DNA of 14,929 nt from JBGPHT01 sp041484525 (GCA_041484525.1 JBGPHT010000185.1:1-14929); one strand, 5' to 3'; positions 1-8,248 are shown, numbered from the stretch's first letter. Translations and numbers: made by a program. The notes: generated by a model not told the origin, from the letters alone.

Positions 1-147
1 GCAAAATACTGCCTGCATTTGCAGTGGCCTATAATGCGGCAGGTTGTGGCCGCGAAGTCATTGAGCCCGCGGGGCTTCCGGTCGGCGGCCACTACTCGAC
101 GGCTTACGCCGCCAAATTGCAGGGGATCGCTGGGAGGACTAGGGCGT

Positions 148-2130
148 CTACGCGATCAGCCCCTGTTCGCGCAGAATCTCCAGGCTGAGGCGGCACGCCG
201 CCCGCGGGGAAAAACCGCTGAGATCCTCATGCCCGGCCAGACGGCGGGCGATTTCGCGCGGCGATCGCTCTCCGTCGCACAGCGCCAGCAAACGGGCCGA
301 GAGCGGGCTCAGCCGCAGGACTTCCGTGGGCTGTCCTTCAGACGCGCGGAACGCGATCGCTACTTTGCCGGCCGGTACATCGGACAGGCTCCGTCGCTCG
401 CGCAGGCACTCAAGGACGGCCGCATAGTCGGCTTCGACTTCGAGGATGCGCACATTTTCGGCGACGCGGGGAAGAGGGTCGCTCGCCGCGCGGTGTTTGC
501 TCACGGTTCGCAGCGGCGTCGGATCGAGCGCTTCTTCGCAGGCGAGCAAGGTCGAGATGGCCGGGGTCAACCATTGCGGGCGTGTCTCCTCCCACTCGCG
601 CGCGAATGCCAGAAAGTCGCGCCGGAAGTCGATGTGCGCGTAGTATTCCGAGCTGTCGGAGCCGCGCCGGGCTCGCCACAGGTCGAAGACCGAGAGCACG
701 CCGACAGCTTGGTGCAGTCCCACCAGCAGCCACCGGAAACGGACGATGCCGTGCAGAATAAAGTCGCGCAGCTCCCTGAGATAGTTCCGGTCGAGCCCGG
801 CATTCGGTACAGCGTAGAAATTGGGAAAGATGTCCGGGTACGCCGCGATCAGCGACCGGTCGGCCGTATCCAGCCGCCAGCCGTGACACGACATGTCCGA
901 GAGAATGTCATCCAGCGTCAGTTGCTCCCGATGGCGCTCGTGGATCGGCGTTCCCGCCAGCGGCGCCAACAGGTGAAGCTGCGGTTTGGCGTTATCCAGG
1001 GGAACCGCATCCATCAGGAAGCCGACCGTGTCATGCAGGTCGTCGCGCGTCTCTTCGGGAAACCCGGTGATGAGCGAGACCGTGGTGTGGATCCCGTGGC
1101 GATCAGTCGAGCGAATGCGCGCGGCGGCTTCCCGCAGGTCCAGGTTTTTGTCGATTATCGTTTGCAGGCGCTGTGATCCAGTCTCGATGCCGAAGAAAAT
1201 GCCCTGGCAGCCGGCGCGTGCCATCAGCGCGATCAACTCGTCGTCGATGCAATCGGTGCGCGCACTGCAATTCCATCCGAAGCGTTCACCCGATGCGATC
1301 ACGGCCTCGCAGAATGCCACCACGCGCTTGCGATCCACGGTGAACATGTCGTGGATGAGCTCGAAGGAATCCCGGCCGTAGAGGCCGCGCAGGGTCCGCA
1401 TCTGGTTGATTACCGTCTCGGGCGATTTCAGCCGGAAGTTGCGGCGGAAGAAATCGTTGGTGGAACAGAATTTGCAAGCGAAAGGGCAGCCGCGGCCGAG
1501 TTCGAGCGGCAGGCGGCGGCACGCTTCGATTCCGGGGTACAGATGAAACGCGGGCATCGGAAGCGCGTCGAGATCGAGGATGACGGGCGCGTTCGGGTTG
1601 CGCACGATCTCGGTCCCACGGCGGTACGTGATCCCCGGTATGGCGGCCAGCAGTCGCGGGTTCGGCATGGCATCGAGGAGTCGCGGCAGGCTCTCTTCGG
1701 CCTCGCCGCGCACCACGATATCCACGAACGGAAACGCGCGCAGGGTTGCGACGTCCACCACGCTGGCCTGCGGTCCGCCCAGCAGCACCGGGATCTCCGG
1801 CCGCGCGTGTTTGATTTTCCCGGCGATCCGGATGGTGAGTGGATAGGTGCTGCAGATGGTGCCGAATCCGATGGCATCGGCAGACTCCGCTAGCAACCGC
1901 CGGGCCGCATATCCGCAGAAGTCCAAACCGCCGGGGGATCGCAGCCAGGCGTAATACAGGCGGTTCAGATCGACGACTTGAGGAGAGGCGCCCTGCTGTT
2001 CGAGAACCGCGGCCAAGGTGAGGATGCCGACCGGCGCACGCTCCGAGATCAGCCGAATCGCTTCGGATTCGGCAATCGCCGGATCTTCGAATTCAGTCGC
2101 GGTCGGAGGGCTGACCAGACAGATCCGCAT
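148..2130 (-). CDS. B12-binding-domain radical SAM protein with PqqD-like C-terminal domain
   Basis: A 660-residue cytoplasmic enzyme, predicted to bind cobalamin and cleave S-adenosylmethionine. Residues about 1-150 look like a B12-binding Rossmann domain: they start MRICLVSPP and carry the LLGGPQAS and VDIVVRGEAEESL motifs typical of such N-termini. The radical SAM core follows, with the 4Fe-4S motif CPFACKFC (C215, C219, C222) and a downstream IFFGIETGSQ strand. The last 75 or so residues (LRLSPLSARLLALCDGERSPREIARRL...) resemble the winged-helix PqqD fold, which in RiPP maturases binds the precursor leader. The start is the ATG at 2130, 34 nt after the small upstream gene; only a weak GAG lies ahead of it, so translation may depend on the upstream gene. 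The substrate cannot be read from sequence: methylation, a RiPP modification or a lipid/cofactor step are all possible. The radical SAM class is certain; the PqqD-like call is a fold-level impression. Confidence 0.9.
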   Translation of the reverse strand: MRICLVSPPTATEFEDPAIAESEAIRLISERAPVGILTLAAVLEQQGASPQVVDLNRLYYAWLRSPGGLDFCGYAARRLLAESADAIGFGTICSTYPLTIRIAGKIKHARPEIPVLLGGPQASVVDVATLRAFPFVDIVVRGEAEESLPRLLDAMPNPRLLAAIPGITYRRGTEIVRNPNAPVILDLDALPMPAFHLYPGIEACRRLPLELGRGCPFACKFCSTNDFFRRNFRLKSPETVINQMRTLRGLYGRDSFELIHDMFTVDRKRVVAFCEAVIASGERFGWNCSARTDCIDDELIALMARAGCQGIFFGIETGSQRLQTIIDKNLDLREAAARIRSTDRHGIHTTVSLITGFPEETRDDLHDTVGFLMDAVPLDNAKPQLHLLAPLAGTPIHERHREQLTLDDILSDMSCHGWRLDTADRSLIAAYPDIFPNFYAVPNAGLDRNYLRELRDFILHGIVRFRWLLVGLHQAVGVLSVFDLWRARRGSDSSEYYAHIDFRRDFLAFAREWEETRPQWLTPAISTLLACEEALDPTPLRTVSKHRAASDPLPRVAENVRILEVEADYAAVLECLRERRSLSDVPAGKVAIAFRASEGQPTEVLRLSPLSARLLALCDGERSPREIARRLAGHEDLSGFSPRAACRLSLEILREQGLIA

Positions 2131-2151
2131 GCAGCTCTAGGCGCCGGGTGC

Positions 2152-2169
2152 ACTGAGCGCGCGCTCAGT
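2152..2169. repeat. Perfect 18-nt palindrome over the small gene's stop codon
   Basis: ACTGAGCGCGCGCTCAGT is its own reverse complement. It spans the TGA stop (minus strand, 2167-2165) of the small protein gene and lies just upstream of the radical SAM start. In RNA it could fold into a 7-bp stem with a GCGC loop. No T-run follows, so it is not a canonical terminator. It could be a transcript-stability or processing hairpin, or a dimeric protein binding site. Confidence 0.55.
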
Positions 2170-2401
2170 TATCATCCGGGCACCAGTCATCCACGACCTG
2201 GCTCAGCACCACCTCAATCTTTGTGGAGGGGTGCGGGCTGATGGTCGCGATCAGTTCGGAACGGAGTTTTTGCGCCAGTGCCTCCCGTTGGGCTCTGGGC
2301 AGCTTGGGTTTCTTCGGTAGTGAAACCGCGATCCGAATCGGCATGGAAGCAGGTTTAGATTTCGCGGTGGATTTTTTGGGGGCGCGCTTTTTCTTGGCCA
2401 T
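2165..2401 (-). CDS. Small lysine/proline-rich protein of unknown function
   Basis: A 78-residue protein that I do not recognise. The first 20 residues are a basic, probably disordered tail rich in Lys, Ala and Pro (MAKKKRAPKK...). Next comes a short hydrophobic stretch (PIRIAVSLPKK), a likely amphipathic helix (RAQREALAQKLRSELIATI) and an acidic C-terminus with a lone cysteine (C74 in VVDDWCPDDN). There is no signal peptide or membrane helix. The start at 2401 is supported by AGGAAAAGG at 2412-2404, with its AGGA 7 nt from the ATG. It sits 19 nt after the kinase stop and 34 nt before the radical SAM gene, so it is very probably co-transcribed with both. It might be a substrate or partner of either enzyme; the basic tail could also bind nucleic acid. 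No function is assigned. Confidence 0.7.
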   Translation of the reverse strand: MAKKKRAPKKSTAKSKPASMPIRIAVSLPKKPKLPRAQREALAQKLRSELIATISPHPSTKIEVVLSQVVDDWCPDDN

Positions 2402-2420
2402 TACCTTTTCCTGTTCGGGG

Positions 2421-5141
2421 CTAGTGGGGACGCTCGGCGAGGGACCAGATGCCGCCCGTCACTTCAACCAGATTGAGGATCAGTTTATCACGCGAAACGC
2501 AAATGCCAAGCCGGGCGAGAGGCAGACTGGACATGGAAAGACGACTGCTGTGAAAATGACTCACGTCCACCGGCGCACCTGAGGTCTTTCCGCTCGCGGG
2601 GTCGAATCGCTGCGCCCAGAGACAGCCGAACCCGTCGCGCCTGGAATAGAAATAAACCAGCGTGCCGTCGGGCGACCAGTGGGGCTGCTCCTCCACGGCG
2701 GCGCCATCGGTGAGAGGAATCCATTCCTTCTCGCCGGGCGCCTGGTCGTTGCGAAACGGGATGAGATAAATACGATCGCCAACGGCTGCGATCCAGCGTC
2801 CGTCGGGCGAGAATTGCGGGCTCCGCAAAGGGCCGCGGGAGAATGCCGCGAGGGCGGTCTTCTGGCGCGTTGCAACGTTGAGCAAGCCGACGCGCGGCGG
2901 TTCCCCGTAGACGTACAGCACACGGCTTCCGTCTTGCGACCATGACGTCGGCGGGCCGCAGTCTTCGCAAACCAACTCAGGCACACTCGATCCCGGCAGT
3001 GCACCGAGCGGCACCACATGAATCGCCGTCTTGCCCCCACGCGTCGGCGAAAGGGCATAAGCCGCTTTGGAGCCGTCGGCCGCCATCACGGGCGCGAATG
3101 CATCCCAGCGGCTGTCGGTAAGCGCGGTTTCGCGGCCGCTCCGGATGTCCTTCAGCCAGATCTCGTGATTCCCCGGACGGCTCTTGACGAACACCACGTT
3201 CGAACCATCGCCCGAGACCGAGGGGTTGTCGTCACGCGAGCCCTGCGAGAGGCGCTCGATCGGTCCGGCGCCGGCCGCGCGCGCAGCGGCGATCGGAATG
3301 GTCCACAGGTTCGACTGGAAATCGAGGCTCGCAAAAACGATTCGTCCGTCGGCGCGCGTGTAGGGCTCGGCATCCACACCGGTCCCCAGCGTGAGGCGGT
3401 GGGGCACACCCGACACGCGGAACGTGGAAGGCGAAATCGCAATTTCGTATAAGCTCCGGGTGGCGCCCGCGCGCGCGGAAAAGAGCAGCCGGTCGCCGCG
3501 CCACCCGCCCGGTCCGAGGTACAGAAACAGGCCGTGCGATTGCAGCACCGCGGACGCGCCGGTCTGGACGGCGGGGCCTCCATCGAGCGGCGTGACGAAC
3601 CAATCGGTCTCGAGCGCCGAGGCCGCTTTCTTGCGCCGGCCTTCGAACAGAATATGCTTTCCATCCGGCGTCCAGACCGGATAGCGGGCCAACACGAATT
3701 CGGGCTGGAGCTCGACCGGCTGGCCGCTGCCGTTTGTCGACACCACGAAAAGCTTGCCGTAGACATCCGCCGGCTCGCCGGTCCAGTAGGCAACCTGCGA
3801 CCCATCGGGCGAATAACGCGGGTTGTTGCCGCGGCGGGCGATCAGCCGCTCCTGCCCGCCCACCGTGGGAATGGTGTAGATGCCGCCGCCATCGCGATCC
3901 GATTGGAATGCGATGTTGGCGCCGTCAGGAGAAAAATCGGGCGTAGTATCGTCGGACCGGTTCGTGGTCAGGCGCGACGACGCGCCGCCCGCGAGCTGCT
4001 GCACCCAGATATCGAGATTTCGTTCGCCGGCCCGGTCGGACGAATAGGCGAGCATGCGGCCATCGGGCGAGAGCGAGGGGTCGGCGGTCAAGCCGTCATC
4101 CCACGTAAGGCGATCGAGAACGGGACTTCCGTCCGGGGCCGGCCGCAACAGCCAGTACGCCGCGCCCGCCGCCAACGCCAGAGCCAGCCCGGGCACGATC
4201 CAGCGAAGGGAGCGAGCCGTGGCGGGTGCCGACACCGGCGCGATAAGCGGCAACTTACCGGCGTCGAATTCATCCTTGAGTTGCTGCAGCAGCACGCGCA
4301 GGTCCTGCATGTGCTGGAAGCGGCGAGTCTTGTCTTTTCGCAGGCAGATGAGAATGATCCGCTCCAGCTCGGGGGACACCTGCCCGGCGATTTCCCGCGG
4401 CGGAGTCGGCTCCTGGTGGATCACGGACGCCAGCGTCGAGATCTTCGACGCGCCCTGAAATGCCTTTTGCCCGGTAGCCATCTCGTAGAGCACGGAGCCG
4501 AACGAGAAGATATCGGAGCGCGCATCCAGCCTGTGCCCTTCGGCCTGCTCGGGCGACATGTAGGCGACGGTGCCGAAGACCTTTCCCTCTTCGGTCGTTG
4601 GACCCGCCTCGCCGGCGAGTGTCTCGGTGAGGGCCTTTTCGTGTTCACTGCCGAAGCGTTCGGTCAGTTTGGCGAGACCGAAATCCAGGATCTTGACCTG
4701 ACCTGCGTCGGTCACCATGAGGTTGGCGGGCTTGACGTCGCGGTGTACGATGCCAGCCGCGTGGGCCGCACCCAGCGCATCGGCGATCTGCACAGCATAT
4801 TTCAGAACGTCGGACGGCTTCAGCTTCTTGCGCGGGATCAGATTCTGGAGCGTCCTGCCGCGCACATACTCCATGGCGATGAAGTCCACCATCTTTCCCT
4901 CGACATCCGCCGAATCGATTTCGTAGATGGTCACGATGTTGGGATGGTTCAAAGCGGAAGCAGCCCGCGCCTCCTGGACGAATCGATTCTTGCGATCGGG
5001 GTTGGCCATGGTCTCGCCGCCGATCACCTTCAGGGCCACTTGGCGGTCGAGGCGAAGATCGAGCGCGCGATAGACCACGCCCATGCCGCCTTCACCGAGC
5101 TTTTCGAGAACCCGGTAGTGCGAGATGCTTTGCACCGCCAT
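2421..5141 (-). CDS. PknB-type serine/threonine protein kinase with C-terminal TolB/WD40-like beta-propeller
   Basis: A 906-residue transmembrane signalling kinase. Residues about 9-290 form a complete Hanks-type kinase domain: glycine loop GEGGMG (16-21), ATP-anchoring K38, helix-C E57, catalytic HRDVKPAN (D135), DFG (153-155) and SPEQ (196-199) as the APE equivalent. All key residues are present, so it should be active. A hydrophobic segment at about 314-332 (WIVPGLALALAAGAAYWLL) is followed by about 570 residues outside the cytoplasm. These carry repeated SPDG and TPDG blades (SLSPDGRMLAYSSDR, QFSPDGRWIAAVGD, HWSPDGTLVYFYSRRDG), the signature of PD40/TolB propellers, probably a sensor. This architecture is abundant in Acidobacteria. 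It is first in a minus-strand set with the small protein and the radical SAM gene. The ATG at 5141 has no strong ribosome site and sits about 18 nt from a TGGTAGAAT extended -10, so the leader is very short. The ligand and phosphorylation targets are unknown. Confidence 0.93.
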   Translation of the reverse strand: MAVQSISHYRVLEKLGEGGMGVVYRALDLRLDRQVALKVIGGETMANPDRKNRFVQEARAASALNHPNIVTIYEIDSADVEGKMVDFIAMEYVRGRTLQNLIPRKKLKPSDVLKYAVQIADALGAAHAAGIVHRDVKPANLMVTDAGQVKILDFGLAKLTERFGSEHEKALTETLAGEAGPTTEEGKVFGTVAYMSPEQAEGHRLDARSDIFSFGSVLYEMATGQKAFQGASKISTLASVIHQEPTPPREIAGQVSPELERIILICLRKDKTRRFQHMQDLRVLLQQLKDEFDAGKLPLIAPVSAPATARSLRWIVPGLALALAAGAAYWLLRPAPDGSPVLDRLTWDDGLTADPSLSPDGRMLAYSSDRAGERNLDIWVQQLAGGASSRLTTNRSDDTTPDFSPDGANIAFQSDRDGGGIYTIPTVGGQERLIARRGNNPRYSPDGSQVAYWTGEPADVYGKLFVVSTNGSGQPVELQPEFVLARYPVWTPDGKHILFEGRRKKAASALETDWFVTPLDGGPAVQTGASAVLQSHGLFLYLGPGGWRGDRLLFSARAGATRSLYEIAISPSTFRVSGVPHRLTLGTGVDAEPYTRADGRIVFASLDFQSNLWTIPIAAARAAGAGPIERLSQGSRDDNPSVSGDGSNVVFVKSRPGNHEIWLKDIRSGRETALTDSRWDAFAPVMAADGSKAAYALSPTRGGKTAIHVVPLGALPGSSVPELVCEDCGPPTSWSQDGSRVLYVYGEPPRVGLLNVATRQKTALAAFSRGPLRSPQFSPDGRWIAAVGDRIYLIPFRNDQAPGEKEWIPLTDGAAVEEQPHWSPDGTLVYFYSRRDGFGCLWAQRFDPASGKTSGAPVDVSHFHSSRLSMSSLPLARLGICVSRDKLILNLVEVTGGIWSLAERPH

Positions 5142-5156
5142 ACTGTCTTTGGTATC

Positions 5157-5225
5157 GCGATTCTACCACTTGCAGGGCGGCCATCCCGGCGCGCACCGCG
5201 GGCCTGCTCCGCTTGGTAGAATCGC
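5157..5225. promoter_or_regulatory. Divergent promoter region with 12-bp inverted repeat
   Basis: TGGTAGAATCGC occurs once on each strand (minus copy 5168-5157, plus copy 5214-5225), facing outward, 45 nt apart. Each copy contains an extended -10 element, TGG followed by TAGAAT (5 of 6 matches to TATAAT). No good -35 hexamer sits at the normal distance for either, which fits extended -10 promoters. The predicted start sites lie about 12 nt before the kinase ATG and 6 nt before the amidase ATG, so both transcripts would have very short leaders. The match continues into CGC beyond the -10, so a shared regulator site is also possible. Confidence 0.5.
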
Positions 5226-5234
5226 TGGATAACC

Positions 5235-6236
5235 ATGAAGCCCTACCTCGCTTTGCTCGCCATCTCTGCCGCTGCGCCGGCCGCCGATTACCAGCTCAAG
5301 GCCACACCGGAGAACATCGCCTGGGGCTACTACTCGGCCGCCGCGAAGCCCGTGCTGCGCATCAAATCGGGCGACCGCGTCGAGATCCAGACCATGATCA
5401 CCAACAGCCCCGAACGTCTCGCCGCCGCCGGCGTGAAGTTCGAAGACGTGCAGAAGGAGCTCAAGGTCATCTACGACACGGTCAAGGACAAAGGCCCTGG
5501 CGGCCACATCCTGACGGGGCCGATCTACGTGGAAGGCGCCGAACCGGGCGACGCGCTGGAGGTGCGCATCCTCAATATCAAGCTGACGATTCCGTACGCG
5601 TACAACAGCTTCAGCCCGCAGAGGGGCGTGCTGACGCCGGCGGATTTCCCGCGCGGCGCGACCAAGATTATTCCGCTGGATGACAAGCGCATGGTGGGGA
5701 AGTTTTCCGGCAAGATCGAGATTCCGCTGCATCCCTTCTTCGGCAGCATGGGCGTCGCGCCGCCCGAATCCGCCGGCCGCATCAACAGCGGACCTCCGGG
5801 AATCCACGCGGGCAATCTGGATAATAAGGACCTGATCGCCGGGACCAAGGTCTTCATCCCGGTGCACGTCGCGGGCGCGCTATTCGAAGTCGGCGACGGG
5901 CACGCCGGCCAGGGGAACGGCGAGGTGGATATCACGGCTCTTGAAACCTCGCTCGATGGCACGTTCGAATTCGTAGTGCACAAGGGCATGAAGCTGAAGT
6001 GGCCACGCGGCGAGACACCGACGCACTACATCGCCATGGGGATCGACACGGATCTGAATGAGGCGATGCGGATCGCGGTGCGCGAAGGCATCGACCTGCT
6101 GGTGGACGTGAAGCATCTTTCGCGGGAAGACGCCTATCAGCTTCTAAGCATCGCCGCCGATTTCAACGTGACCCAGGCAGTGGACGGCACCAAGGGGATC
6201 CACGCCATGATCCCGAAGAGCATCTTCAAACCATGA
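5235..6236 (+). CDS. Secreted acetamidase/formamidase-family (FmdA/AmdA) protein
   Basis: A 333-residue protein of the FmdA/AmdA family, whose characterised members hydrolyse formamide, acetamide or related short amides to ammonia and the acid. Family landmarks are GPGGHILTGPIYVEGAEPGD near the N-terminus, the HPFFGSMGVAP segment, and the core GNLDNKDLIAGTKVFIPVHVAGALFEVGDGHAGQGNGEVD, where the DGHA..G.GE run is the most diagnostic part. Unlike the classic cytoplasmic enzymes it begins with a short signal peptide (MKPYLALLAISAAAPA), so it should act outside the inner membrane. The ATG at 5235 is the only start that preserves this signal; the upstream ribosome site is weak (TGGA) and the leader is probably only a few bases. 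Its stop overlaps the next gene's ATG. Family assignment is firm; the real amide substrate is not known. Confidence 0.9.
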   Translation: MKPYLALLAISAAAPAADYQLKATPENIAWGYYSAAAKPVLRIKSGDRVEIQTMITNSPERLAAAGVKFEDVQKELKVIYDTVKDKGPGGHILTGPIYVEGAEPGDALEVRILNIKLTIPYAYNSFSPQRGVLTPADFPRGATKIIPLDDKRMVGKFSGKIEIPLHPFFGSMGVAPPESAGRINSGPPGIHAGNLDNKDLIAGTKVFIPVHVAGALFEVGDGHAGQGNGEVDITALETSLDGTFEFVVHKGMKLKWPRGETPTHYIAMGIDTDLNEAMRIAVREGIDLLVDVKHLSREDAYQLLSIAADFNVTQAVDGTKGIHAMIPKSIFKP

Positions 6237-8248
6237 GACTCTGCACCCTCCTCTTATTCGCTGCACTCCTGCCAGGACAGGAGCAGCCCAATCCGAAGAC
6301 ACTGATACCGCAATCCACAATCCAGGGCATCGTGGACGAAGTCAGCGGTACGCTCGCCTTCCAGCACATCCTCGACCTCGCGGGATACGAGCACGACCGC
6401 CTTGAGCAAGAGTACAAGACCACGTACCACGAAGCTGCATTCATCGAGAAGATGGCGAAGCAGTACGGCCTCGAAGACGTCCACATCGAGCGATTCAAGC
6501 TCCCCAACAAGACCTGGGACGGTGAAGTAGGCGAACTCTGGCTGGTCGAGCCTGAGAAGCGGCTGTTGCTGAGCTATCGCGACATCGCCGCCATGCTGGC
6601 CACGGGCAGTAAGTCGGGCGGCGTCACGGCGGAATTGGTCTACGTGGGCAACGGCACGCGTGAGAGCGACTATGCGGGCAAGACGGTCGCGGGCAAGATC
6701 GTACTGGGCTCGGGCGCCATCGGGCAGGTCCACACACAGGCGGTGCGCAACCACGACGCAGCGGGCGTGCTCTCGTTCAACGACCCCACCGGCAAGCCCA
6801 TCGACCGCCCCGACCAGATCGGGTGGAACGGTGTCGGCGGGGGCCGCGGTGCTCCGGTTGCCGATGGCGGACGCGCCACTTGGGGCTTCAATCTTTCCCA
6901 CCGCATCGGGATGGAGCTGGTCGCGATGCTGGAGCGCGGCCAGAAAGTGGTGCTGCGCGCCGTGGTGAAGACCACCGAGTACGACGCGGAGATGCAGGTG
7001 CCGACCGCCGTCATCAAGGGCGACGGCTCCTCGACGCAGGAGATCGCGATCACCGGCCACCTGTTTGAAGGCATCGCCAAGCAGGGCGCAATGGACGACG
7101 CTTCGGGCAGCGCCGCGGCCCTCGAAGTGGGCCGGGCGTGGACGAAGCTGATTCGCGACGGCATCCTTCCCCGCCCCAAACGTACCGTGCGCTTCCTCTG
7201 GATCCCGGAAATCCAGGGCACGCGAGCGTATCTTCAGCGATATCCCGACGAGGCGAAGAATATGGTGGCGGCCATCTCCATGGACATGGTGGGGGAGGAC
7301 GTCTCCAAGAATCGCAACGCGCTGCACCTGTTCCGCACGCCGTATTCGACGAACCATTTCGTCAACGAAGTGTGCCAGCAGTTCTTCGAGTACGTGGGCG
7401 ATACCAACCGCGAGAAGGTGCAGAATCGCGGCATCGCGTACTCGTACCGCTTCCCCATTCTCGACCCGCAGGGCACGCGCGACCAGTTCTACTTCAATAT
7501 CGAGAAGCATTACGGATCGTCGGATCACACCGTGTTCCTCGGCATGGGAATTCCCGCCGTGCTGTTCAATAACTGGCCCGACATCGCGTATCACACCAGT
7601 GAAGACCGCGCGTCCAACGCCGACCCCACGCAACTCAAGCGCGCGCTGTTCATCGCGCTGGCGAGCGAACATGTCATGGCGGGCGCCGACGGTCCGGGAG
7701 CGGTCCGCATCTCCGAACTGGCGGCAGGCTATGGCGCCGAACGGGCGGGCGCGGAGCTACGGCTCGCCCTGCAACTGATCGGCGACGCCGGCAAGAACGA
7801 TGCTGCCGGCGCCCTGCGCGAGGCATTGAACATGGTCCACCAGGCTTACTGGCGCGAAGGCGAGGCTATCCGCTCGGCGAAAGTTCTGGCGGAAAAGGAC
7901 GAGGCCGCGAAATCGAAGATCGAGGCCATTGCCAAAAACTTCGTCGAGACCGGCGAAGCCGCGGACTCGAGCCGCGTGAAGAATTACTCTCGACAGGTGG
8001 CCGGCGCCGATGTGCAATGGCAGCCTTCGGCCACCGACGAAGAAGCCATGCGCACGATACCTGTACCGAAGCCGGGCGCCGCAGGCGGCGGTGGCGGCCG
8101 CGGTGGTGCTGGAGGCGCCGCTGCGCCGCTCGCCGGTTTCTACGCTCAGGAAGCCCGCATTTTCGCCGACGGCAAACGTAGCATACTCGAAATCCGCGAC
8201 GCGATCAGCGCGGAATTCGGGCCGGTGGACGCGTCGCGTGTGCTGTAG
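6233..8248 (+). CDS. Secreted M28-family zinc metallopeptidase with PA-like insert
   Basis: A 671-residue exported peptidase, probably an aminopeptidase. A signal peptide (MRLCTLLLFAALLPG) precedes a long N-terminal region and a protease-associated-like segment at about 130-260 (ELVYVGNGT...GKIVLGSGAIG). The catalytic domain shows likely zinc ligands H276 (TGHLF), D288 (GAMDDASG), D351 (SMDMVG) and H454 (AYHTSED). The usual EE pair is replaced by a PEIQGT motif with E326, a variant I associate with some M28-like proteins. A glycine-rich linker lies at about 612-635. The ATG overlaps the amidase stop (ATGA), indicating translational coupling. The ORF ends at an amber TAG (8246-8248), but the same frame continues for 14 sense codons, YFKGQTGAFDLKQK, to a TAA at 8291-8293. 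That tail resembles the normal end of related peptidases, so the gene may carry a recent nonsense change. Whether the shortened protein works is unclear. Confidence 0.9.
   Translation: MRLCTLLLFAALLPGQEQPNPKTLIPQSTIQGIVDEVSGTLAFQHILDLAGYEHDRLEQEYKTTYHEAAFIEKMAKQYGLEDVHIERFKLPNKTWDGEVGELWLVEPEKRLLLSYRDIAAMLATGSKSGGVTAELVYVGNGTRESDYAGKTVAGKIVLGSGAIGQVHTQAVRNHDAAGVLSFNDPTGKPIDRPDQIGWNGVGGGRGAPVADGGRATWGFNLSHRIGMELVAMLERGQKVVLRAVVKTTEYDAEMQVPTAVIKGDGSSTQEIAITGHLFEGIAKQGAMDDASGSAAALEVGRAWTKLIRDGILPRPKRTVRFLWIPEIQGTRAYLQRYPDEAKNMVAAISMDMVGEDVSKNRNALHLFRTPYSTNHFVNEVCQQFFEYVGDTNREKVQNRGIAYSYRFPILDPQGTRDQFYFNIEKHYGSSDHTVFLGMGIPAVLFNNWPDIAYHTSEDRASNADPTQLKRALFIALASEHVMAGADGPGAVRISELAAGYGAERAGAELRLALQLIGDAGKNDAAGALREALNMVHQAYWREGEAIRSAKVLAEKDEAAKSKIEAIAKNFVETGEAADSSRVKNYSRQVAGADVQWQPSATDEEAMRTIPVPKPGAAGGGGGRGGAGGAAAPLAGFYAQEARIFADGKRSILEIRDAISAEFGPVDASRVL

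Noticed and set aside
30..35. TATAAT on the plus strand near the window start
   Set aside because: No -35 at a suitable distance and no real plus-strand gene downstream, only the tail-to-tail end of the radical SAM gene.
19..1176. Long plus-strand ORF (385 aa) opposite the radical SAM gene
   Set aside because: Arg/Gly/Gln-rich composition without any family motif; it mirrors the codon pattern of the real minus-strand gene and is a high-GC shadow.
3534..5219. 561-aa plus-strand ORF antisense to the kinase
   Set aside because: No recognisable domain; lies wholly opposite a kinase whose catalytic motifs are all intact.
6254..7672. 472-aa minus-strand ORF antisense to the M28 peptidase
   Set aside because: His/Arg/Val-rich shadow with no ribosome site or family motif, opposite a clear peptidase.
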